Made by a program: the position numbers and the translations under genes | Assembly: GCA_036852015.1 (NCBI GenBank) | Contig: JAANDG010001194.1 | Location: 248,001-312,000 of the forward strand | Reading direction: 5' to 3' | DNA: 64,000 nt | From: Pelodera strongyloides | Taxonomy: Eukaryota; Nematoda; Chromadorea; Rhabditida; Rhabditidae | Shown: positions 35,901-43,703 of the stretch, piece by piece | Numbering within the stretch: position 1 is the first letter of the stretch | Layout of the letters: each line of letters begins with the position of its first letter | Notes under the pieces: model-generated | The model's database searches: none | What the model was told of the DNA's origin: nothing | The model's input: only the letters and a program-made list of their open reading frames with translations

Positions 35901-36872
35901 GGAGCACTCGATTCAAAGCGTATGACCTGTTCCGCAGAGGTCCTGGGCTTTCAACGACGAATCTCAGATGACAAATTGCTCGACGTCTTGGGATATTGTA
36001 AGGAGAGATCTCTCCCGTTTGCCTCGTTTCATCCAGTTCGATATCAATACTTCATTTATTCCTTTAGTAAACAAAAAGGAAAAAGGATCAACTCACACTT
36101 ATCTCCGATGTATGCAATTTTCGCTTGTGTTCTATAAGTGTAGTTGACGAAAACGATTAAAGCTGTTCCGTCAGAAACTTCATCTGTCCCTATATTCACA
36201 GGACTCTGAACGAGAATTTACGTTAAAGCAGAATTGTACGTGGTTCGTGAAAAGTAAGCCGACAACTATATTATATTTCCATGTATTTTTTTTTAAATGT
36301 TATGTACCCGTCTAAACCGGAACGTCACGGGTTACCTATAATACATGGAAATACAGTTATCCAGATAACAGTGATACATAGCTAGCAATGCTAAATAAGT
36401 AACCAGTATTCACAGGCGGCTCCTAGAATAAGATTATGCTAATCTCTCTCTCTTTCTCTTTCTCTCTCTCTCCTCCCACCAATATCTCCATTCCCTATCA
36501 CCTGTGCTTTTCCATTTTCGCATAGCTTCAACCTCGTGTCAGAGCTGTTTACTCCCCAAGTATCCTGTTCATTGTATTCGAATTTCTCTAAAAATGACGT
36601 TTATATATTCATACATGCCTGTCTAGTAGGTGCGCCCCAGCGCCACAAATGCGCCACCAGCACTTGAACCATGTCCACCGCAGCAATTAAGGAACCGTTT
36701 GTTCGCGGCTGCCGCGCAAAGTTCTTTTATGCTAATAGACAGGTCACTTACTCCATTCCGAACCAAAGGGATCATTTACATCTTCGCGTGGAATGGCCAA
36801 TATAATTGTGAAGGCGGTGTATAATAAAAGTACGAAGAAGGAATCAGTTGAAAAGGATTTTCGCGGAAACAT
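32963..36872 (-). CDS. membrane-anchored, catalytically inactive alpha-carbonic-anhydrase-like protein (copy 2, possible frameshift)
   Basis: Exons on the minus strand: 36872-36752, 36587-36502, 36205-36097, 35752-35583, 35332-35243, 34915-34833, 34462-34399, 34204-34117, 33488-33401, 33117-32963. Seven of them have the same lengths as copy 1 (121, 86, 109, 64, 88, 155 nt, or differ by whole codons). It has a signal peptide (core [16 protein letters not shown]), [44 protein letters not shown], and the same C-terminal anchor ([19 protein letters not shown]). Zinc ligand 1 is Met138, ligand 2 is kept as His140, and ligand 3 is Gln164. In exon 34915-34833 a 12-T run puts the rest of the exon out of frame; 11 T would restore CLRKF, matching CLQKF of copy 1, and the correct phase. 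That is either an assembly error or a real break. TTCCAG lies upstream of the start, as in copy 1. Confidence 0.82.
33815..34075. repeat. repeat with CTTATTATATAAAGGAGAAG end
   Basis: Starts CTTATTATATAAAGGAGAAG; parts recur in reverse orientation at 50965-51085 (TCTCCTTTATATAATAAGAC end) and 50270-50375. A more diverged copy of this family lies near 51740-51910, and a short piece at 55155-55195. It lies in an intron of the copy-2 gene. Confidence 0.7.
34237..34345. repeat. CA/TG microsatellite, imperfect
   Basis: About 110 bases of CACACA with GCA and TACA interruptions, within the copy-2 intron between exons 34399 and 34204. Confidence 0.9.
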
Positions 36873-36940
36873 GGCAAAGGCCCAAAGGGTCACCCTGGAA
36901 TAATGTGTTTACAAGTACTGAAGCGAGAAGAAAACATGCA

Positions 36941-37130
36941 TTAAAGGGATCGGTTCACCTGAAATAGTGTCTGTTTCATTATTTCTCTAAGGGATAATAA
37001 AAAATTGGAATACAGTAGTATTCTATTTCAATACTCACGAAGATATTGGGTGATAAAGTGGTGGATTGATCCGTCCGGAATGCAAAAAAAGGTAATTGTC
37101 CTATACATTCAGGTGAACCGATCCCTTTAA
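36941..37130. repeat. foldback element with AAAGGGATCGGTTCACCT ends
   Basis: Starts TTAAAGGGATCGGTTCACCT and ends AGGTGAACCGATCCCTTTAA. It contains ACTCACGAAGATATTGGGTG, shared with 60888-61354 and 63740-63945. It abuts the next foldback element directly. Confidence 0.85.
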
Positions 37131-37309
37131 AGCAAAATACTGGCCGGTTTTTGAAACGCATCGAGTACTCCCTGCTTTCCTATGCTTCATATGCAAATGA
37201 GCATATATTTGAATAAAACATAGACCACAATAGCCCCCTTTTAGCATAAATGCATAAGAATGCTGATATTTGAGATGCGTTTCAAAAACCGGCCGGTATT
37301 TCGCTTTAA
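37126..37309. repeat. foldback element, CCGGCCGG family
   Basis: Arms TTTAAAGCAAAATACTGGCC and CCGGCCGGTATTTCGCTTTA. It shares its first bases (CTTTAA) with the end of the adjoining element. Confidence 0.9.
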
Positions 37310-37639
37310 GTGCGCACATCTACCGTACCCACCTGACCTGCCTTACTGAAAGCAATTTCGCTTCAGGAACTGCTCTGTATTATACGCTGTATTGTTTTGG
37401 ATTGCCAGACATGTCGTATGTTTATATATACTATGTGCATATGCAAGCAATATTTGCATATGCAGAACCAATTCAAGTAAGCGATCTTTGCGTACGTGGT
37501 CATGGCATTCACAGATGTATGTTACACGTGCCGCGAAAGCGCCATCCATGCTCATTTTACCATTTTAAATCAATTTTACATGAGATGTGCACTTTTCATA
37601 CTGTAGGTAAAATGTTACTATTTGAAACTGTGTTAGTAT

Positions 37640-37722
37640 ATGGCGAAAGTGAGCGAAAGGCCATCCCTTCTGGCCCGAGGGCTAGGGCCAGAAGGGATGT
37701 CCTTCCGCACACTTTCGTCGAG
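37640..37722. repeat. hairpin, about 35-base arms
   Basis: GGCCATCCCTTCTGGCCC and GGGCCAGAAGGGATGTCC form inverted arms with further pairing outside (CGAAAGTG and CACTTTCG). Confidence 0.8.
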
Positions 37723-37815
37723 AAATTTGTCATCTGGAACTCGTCGCCTACTGCTCAGGACCTCTGCGGAACATATCATAAGCAAACCTTGTACTCCCTT
37801 GAGTAAAGGTGCACC
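37700..37815 (+). repeat. inverted duplicate of part of a copy-2 intron
   Basis: GTCGAGAAATTTGTCATCTG followed by CAGGACCTCTGCGGAACA matches, in reverse orientation, the segment at about 35890-35985 between two exons of the carbonic-anhydrase-like copy 2. Its two short open frames are not supported as coding. Confidence 0.65.
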
Positions 37816-38113
37816 TCTTGAAGCGTGAAAAGAAATTTGAATTTTGTCTAAAAAGGCAACTTAAATACTCTGAAATGACATTGCTTTGCATTATGCACAA
37901 CACATTGGTGACACTTTCATCTTGTCACGGTGTTTTCTAGTTCACAAAAAAAAACTGTAATGTATTGGCCTCTTTTCAACAGCAGGAAACACAAACCTTC
38001 TATACCCCTTTTTCCATGATAGAATCCCGTCTAGTTTCTCGTCAAGGGGTTTTCTTGATTGAAGACACCGTGACTAGATTTTTTCCTTATCATACAGAAT
38101 TCCAAAATTATAA

Positions 38114-38457
38114 TTTCGATTCAGTTCACGTAAAACATTTATTTACTTCTTTAATAACCATGTCGAGGCCAAAGTACAACCAGTGGTGACGTCATGTGAA
38201 CAAGACCAGCCCATGACACCCCAGGCAATTGAAGAACCTCGCGAGGAAATTAACTCTCAATTGTCCTCGCCCTCTCCCCTGGTTATTGATAACGCTGATG
38301 CTGATCAATTAACACATGACCCCGTGGTTACCCATGTTGTTAGCTGATCACGAGCCACCTGTTAGTCATTGTTCCAGCCTCGTAGACGATGTTAAGGAGC
38401 TCCGTAAAATGTTTGGTCTATTTTTGATGCCAGCTATTAGATTCACACGCTTTAAAT
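38114..38457 (+). pseudogene. broken acidic open frame of unknown origin
   Basis: One frame reads an acidic, Pro/Ser-rich peptide (VEAKVQPVVTSCEQDQPMTP, then INSQLSSPSPLVIDNADA) to a TGA at about 38347. A +1 shift continues as DHEPPVSHCSSLVDDVKELR to a stop near 38457. Codon use looks coding but there is no good start or splice acceptor. An AATAAA and A-rich tail follow at 38690-38720. It could be a decayed retroelement or retrocopy; I do not recognise the protein. Confidence 0.35.
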
Positions 38458-38525
38458 AATTTCATAATAATCATTTTGTATATGCATTTTAATTTCAATG
38501 TTATTGCAGCACTTCTAAAATTGTA

Positions 38526-38527
<2 letters not shown>

Positions 38528-38567
<40 letters not shown>
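38528..38567. repeat. TA microsatellite
   Basis: About 40 bases of alternating TA. Confidence 0.95.
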
Positions 38568-38568
<1 letters not shown>

Positions 38569-39176
38569 GTGAACTTAGAAATCAACAATGATTTAACACC
38601 ACTTAAGAAGCTAGACCTCTTGAATGTGTCTAGCCTGTGTGTGTTTTTTCTCCCTTGTTTGTATAAATATGTACCTTTTTTATGAAATGAAATAAAGAGT
38701 TAATAAAAAAATAAATAAAAAAAGTTGAGATCCAGCAATCACTAAATTAGAATATCTGAAATATCGATCATTTTGATGAAGACGTCGAGCAATTTTACAT
38801 CTGAAACTAAACTGGCCTACTTGCTTCAAGGTAAGTTTTTTGTGATTTGTCAATTTTTCACTATCTAACTAGGATTTTAAGAAAGCTAAAAAAATCTCGC
38901 TGAAACTTTAATAGAAGTTTTCTTGTTACTTACAATTAGATTCAAGTTTTGTTTATTCCTTTTCTTGACAAAAACAAATAAAAAAGTAAATGTTAGTTTT
39001 TCCTCACACAGAGTTATTCCAATGGATAGGAATTTTCCAATGCGCGGAGTATTTTTCGAGATGAAATTGTGAAGAACAAAAAATAATGGAGCAATCAAAT
39101 ATAACTGCATTTCAACGCTAAGCGACCATCCGTGGAGAAACAGCTCTTGTGCATTGTCACTCTAAAAGAAGAAATA

Positions 39177-39348
39177 TTAAAGCCGTTAACAGCTGGTTTT
39201 GATGGACTCTGTATTCCAATATAGTATATGCAATAACGGCGCGAAACGGTGCGATTTTTTTAGTCCAATTGTTTTCATTTGCGTACAGCACATGAAAGTG
39301 CAGTTATCCAGCATACATTTCAAGAACCGGCCGTTATTTCGCTTTAAA
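39177..39348. repeat. foldback element, CCGGCCGG family (diverged)
   Basis: Left arm degraded (TTAAAGCCGTTAACAGCTGG), right arm CAAGAACCGGCCGTTATTTC then GCTTTAAA. Lies in the intron of the OAC pseudogene. Confidence 0.7.
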
Positions 39349-40149
39349 TACTATAAGTTTCCTGAAATCTTGTAACTAACTTACATGGAAAATACGGCGA
39401 AAAGAATGCAACCTTAGTTTCACAAACTGACAGTTTTACCGCGTTAAGAATTTAAAAGTAACGCCCATGCATCTTTTAAGCCCAGGCATCCATTTGTTTA
39501 AAAGGTGATGTATTACCAACACCGAGGTCCAAATATAAATAAAATGATACATTTCCAAAATATCCTTTCCGTGATTGGTAAAGATCAAAATTTAGAAGAA
39601 ATATAAGCGAATAGCGAAATCGGTGAAAATTATCCAGAAGCCAAGCATAGGACATGAAAAAAATTGAGAGAATTGCTGAAAGTATTTCATTTCATCATCA
39701 TAGGAAATGTGTGAACCCATTTGGTGACGGTTCACTGTTTTTTTCGTGGGCGTGCCCCTTTGGTGTCTAACACGTGACCAACTCGTCACCAAATTTCATC
39801 GAAAACCGTCATCAGATGGTCACCAAGTGGTCACGAACGAGTCACGAACCAGTCCGTTTAATTCTTTCACCAGATGTTTTTTTTCGGTAAAAACCTTTAG
39901 TGTATTCTCGGCAATTATGTCATTTCGCCATAAAGGTTATATGCATATGCATATCATACCATACTCACACCCTGATACCTTAGTGAAAAGTCTGAGGCAG
40001 TTATAACTCTGTAAATTGGCAAAACGTTGAGACAATTTCATACGAAAGTAAACTAAAGATCTTATGAAACGTATAAAGTATCTGACCCTACAAGTTGTGT
40101 TGTGGATCCCATATCCCTTTAAATAGACAGGACAGAAACTGTCTCCATT

Positions 40150-40880
40150 TTACCTGTAGATCCGATGTACTCTGCAACTGACCCGCACGTTGCACCGCAG
40201 ACTTTCCCGCATGGTGCGGGTTTGCAGGAACGCACATGCGGGAAAGCTGCGGTGCACCGTGCGGATATGACTGCAGGGGGAAAAAATTCGAAAAATTAAT
40301 GCTTGTTTATTGTGTAATTTAGTATATTACATATTATGTGTCATGTAGAACACTTCACACAACATATATTCTATGAATAAAGCCTCATAAGACATAAGCA
40401 CATGGGTGGAATTGAACCCTGACCACTCATCTGTAGTCAGCGCCTTCAACCACTCAGCCATTAACCGCACATGTGGCAAAATGACGGAAAGGCGGAGACG
40501 TCTCTCCGCTGGCAGTCATTTGGACTATGTCCTAAGCGTTTTTGGGAGGCAACTTTTTTTGCGTGGCGGGTTTGTCTGCAGGAAACCATGCGGGTATGTC
40601 TGCGGGAAAGTCTGCGGGTATGTCTGCGGGAAAGTCTGCGCCTCGCGGTTATGTCTGCGGGAAAGTCTGCCGCATGGTTGGGCGAACAAAAGTGTCGCAA
40701 TGTGTAATTTCAGCGAGTTTCCGCATGATGGCAGAGTATGCGGGAAAGTATGCGGGAAAGTCTGCAGCTCTGCGGGAAAGTCTGCGCGCACGCCACACCA
40801 TGCGGGAAAGTATGCACGCACGCCCAAAACGTGCGGGAAAGTATGCGCCGCACTATGCGCCACAGAACGTAGTAATACAA
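40150..40880. repeat. GC-rich tandem repeat, unit GCGGGAAAGTCTGC
   Basis: Many copies of GCGGGAAAGTCTGCG and TGCGGGTATGTCTGCGGGA, plus inverted GCAGACTTTCCCGCATG near 40195-40260. Its edge coincides with the point where homology between OAC exon 3 and its paralog stops. The long open frames on both strands here are products of the repeat. Confidence 0.85.
40405..40475 (-). repeat. tRNA-like sequence inside the GC-rich repeat region
   Basis: On the minus strand: A-box TGGCTGAGTGGTTGAAGGC and B-box GGTTCAATTCC at tRNA-like spacing, with weak GTGCGG/ATGTGC ends. It resembles a Ser/Leu-type tRNA. A tRNA pseudogene or SINE head is more likely than a working tRNA. Confidence 0.6.
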
Positions 40881-41565
40881 CGGCGCAATCCGTTTAATTC
40901 TTCTCATATAAAAGTGCGAAAGTGCGGCGAAATCGAGAGGTTTTTTAGAAGTGAGGATCATAGAAATTAAGTATCCAGAAATCACGAAAAACCTGTAAGA
41001 CACACGTTTATTATCTAAACTTCTCTGTTTTTCTTCTCTTTATCTTTATGGATTCCCAAGGTCTGAGTTCTTAGGCTTAGGTAACTAACTCGCATATCAA
41101 CACCAAGAAATCCATAACAGATATAATTCGGCGAAAAGTGATATGCTAAAACTGCAATGATCGCTATTCCTCGAAGTCCTTGAATATCCTGACGAAATCC
41201 TGAACAAATTAGAAATTTCTACAGTAATTTAGATCCAGAATCTAGGCTAAAGTATGTTTGTTTGTTTGTTTGAGTCTGCACGTTACGCTCGAAAATGTTT
41301 GTTTGGATTTTACACATAGCAGCTGGTTCCAGTACTTCTTCGGCAAAAAATACTTCTCAAGTTAGATATCTTATTTTTATTATATCAGATGATATCCCAA
41401 CCTTCCTTTGTCTCTGTGAACAGTGATTTTAACATAAAACTTCCCAGAAACGAATCATCCAACTTTACCATTTTCGTAGAATCTTTAGTGAATATAAATA
41501 ATCTGTAAAAGGTAATTGTTTAAAATAAACGGACAGATACTGTTTCTGAGATATCTGACTTTTAA

Positions 41566-42001
41566 AGGATCGCAGTCACTCCAAAATCAGCATTTTGCTT
41601 CGAGTTTACTTGAATTTAGTAAAGAATAAAGAAATATACTTTACCAAAACCGAATAATTTGAATTCCAACTCAGGGGGTGAACAAGTAGAAAAGTAGTTC
41701 TACTTAACTACCGCGGGATTATGAAACGTGTAGTTATATGCCTGCAGACCCTTGCAGTATATGTAAAGATATATTATGCAGATATTTGCCGAAATAATTT
41801 GCATACTCCCGATCGGGAAGCAGCTGTATGAACACGTTTCGTGATCCTGCGGTAGTTAAGTAGAACTACCTTTCTACTTGTTCACTCTCTGAGTTGGAAT
41901 TCAAATTATTCGGTTTCGGTAAAGTATTTGTCTCCATTCTTTACTAAATACAAGTAAGCTCGAAGAAAAACGACGATTTTGTAGTGACTGCGATCCTTTA
42001 A
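41566..42001. repeat. foldback element with GGATCGCAGTCACT ends
   Basis: Starts AAAGGATCGCAGTCACTCC and ends AGTGACTGCGATCCTTTAAA. The arms share AACTACCTTTCTACTTGTTC in inverted form. Same family as 30929-31345. It lies just upstream of the OAC pseudogene start. Confidence 0.85.
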
Positions 42002-42856
42002 AGACTATGCGATTTCCTTATATAGGTGGACATTTATTGCAAATCCAATGCAACATGGGAGTACACCAAAAAAGTAGCATACAACATCCAAAAAAAAAAG
42101 TCTGATGGAAACTATGCAATTATTTCCTGGCGAAACATTTACGTAACTGGCAAGCCTGAGAGATTCACATAAACTGAGGGGATTGCATTGCCATAGCTGA
42201 CGTAATGACGGGTGCTTTATTGCTCGGCGGCTTTGCAACTGAGTATACTTTTTCGGACACTGGTTTTCCATACGGCATGGTAATTTGCTCGCAATATTAA
42301 CCTATATAAGGAAGACGGCTTTCCGCTCGCAATGGTGAAACAATCGGCAAAAAGTGGCGCACTTTTTACTGGTGCACCACAAACGCGCCGAATTTGTGCA
42401 TTATGTGCTTCACAAGCGAGCCAAATGTGAGTCAAATGTGCGCCAACTGGATTTAAATAACCGTGGACCTTTAGGGACCTTACCACCCAGTAACTGATGC
42501 TTTCAGAAATGCTAGTTACTGTGGAGATAGATAGTGGTCATTTGGATACAAGAGATGTGGACTTTCAATGAAACGTTCAGCCACATTCAGGCGGGCATTC
42601 CCTCGTTTGACAGAGGAAATACAAGAGGAAATATTGTGTTATGTATCTTTCGTTTTTATGATATAAACATTTTGAGTCAGGTAAAAGGAAAAAAAACTGA
42701 TTCTGAATTTCCCTGACCCAGAAAATGGAGGAATCTGATCGCTGTCAAGCCTTTATTTCTTCAAGGGCGTTTTGAAATACAATTCAAAAACAAAGTCATA
42801 GTATTTATTGAAAATCTTGTGCCGGACCTGAAATAAAGAGCTCAGGTTTGTTTTGT

Positions 42857-43411
42857 TTCAGTATTTCGCTTCCTGGACGATGAAAGCGATTGAGCACTTT
42901 TTCGTTTTCCTAAGCAACCGAACTTCTACCAATGTGCTGTAACCTGATGTGTTGCTCATCAGTAAATGACTCTTCTTAGACAAGTTACTGGTTACTCGGA
43001 TAAGTGTGACCCTTCTCCTTCTATATAAAAGATGGTTTTTCAACCTCCGACTGTGTGTAGGTGTGTGTGCCAATGAAATGTTTATTAACACCCGCAATGC
43101 CACATTCTACAGTACGCCACATACGACAGCATCTTTAGTAACATAATGAGTCTAGCTCTGATTATTATTACAGTACTCTATAGAAAAAGTTGTATCTACC
43201 CTGTGTAGGAATCGAACTGACGAACCGCAATTGGCTGTGCGGCTCGGTGCGGCGCCTTAGGCCGCTGCACCACCTGACTCCATGTTTTTGCTATTCCAAT
43301 GAACGTCAAACAAAAATATGTGTTGACTAATTGTAAGACCTTTTGGGACAATAGTATTTAATTGAAAAGTTTGCGCCGACGGACGTTTCAGTATTTCGCT
43401 TCCTGGACGAT
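42857..43411. repeat. segment flanked by 26-base direct repeats, containing a tRNA-like head
   Basis: GTTTCAGTATTTCGCTTCCT (continuing GGACGAT) occurs at about 42857-42882 and again at 43386-43411. The interval contains the tRNA-like sequence at 43203-43285. It could be a retroposed unit with target-site duplication or a local duplication. Confidence 0.5.
43203..43285 (-). repeat. tRNA-like sequence, Leu/Ser type
   Basis: On the minus strand: A-box TGGTGCAGCGGCCTAAGGC and B-box AGTTCGATTCC, with a long variable region between. The acceptor ends pair poorly, so it is probably a pseudogene or SINE head. Confidence 0.55.
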
Positions 43412-43703
43412 TTACTCTTGTGAATGTTAGGATGCATCACTGTGGATATTGGCTCACAAACAAAACTCTTGAAATACGACATAAGCGTCAAAAGTAGTTC
43501 ATGCCCTCATGTCATCTATTCACTCTTCAACCGAAAACGTATTGCACTCTATTTCAATATATAAATATTTATTTATTGACATGCATTGAGCTCATTGGAT
43601 ATAATAAATTGTTCAAATAATAAATGATCAATAAACTAATACAAATGCAATCGACCCGATGTTATAATAACTTTGGAGTTGGGTATTGGATTATTTACTA
43701 GTT

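Larger units (their letters stand above)
37310..39007. other. intergenic region with duplicated fragments and a decayed open frame
   Basis: Contains a short hairpin (37640-37722), a fragment homologous to a copy-2 intron (37700-37815), a broken open frame (38114-38457), a TA microsatellite (38528-38567) and an A-rich AATAAA-containing stretch near 38690-38720. I see no intact gene. Confidence 0.5.
39008..41471 (-). pseudogene. truncated OAC-type acyltransferase (exons 1-5 only)
   Basis: Remains of an acyltransferase-3 family membrane protein, closest to the gene at 43704-52116. Exons: 41471-41402 (MVKLDDSFLGSFMLKSLF), 41199-41094 (FRQDIQGLRGIAIIAVLAYH), 40992 to about 40855 (FFVISGYLISMILTS, FYMRRIKRIAPLYYYVLW), 39675-39551 (SLIFLLNFDLYQSRKGYFG), 39161-39008 (LFLHGWSLSVEMQLYL). 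Exon lengths equal or nearly equal those of the paralog (106, 125). Exon 3 runs into a GC-rich repeat exactly where the paralog has its donor, so no donor in the right phase remains. Exon 2 ends at a GC rather than GT donor. The exons for the last membrane helices and the SGNH domain are absent downstream. It is most likely a pseudogene; a short functional form cannot be excluded. Confidence 0.8.
42002..43703. other. intergenic region between the two OAC loci
   Basis: Contains an imperfect palindrome near 42005-42320 (TTCCTTATATAGG and CCTATATAAGGAA), a 26-base direct repeat at 42857 and 43386, and a tRNA-like sequence between them. No coding exon is supported. Confidence 0.5.

Noticed and set aside
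40406..40970. Long open frames on four frames around 40.4-41.0 kb
   Set aside because: They arise from the GCGGGAAAGTCTGC array, whose unit lacks stops in several frames; only the OAC exon 3 part (40992 to about 40855) is real.
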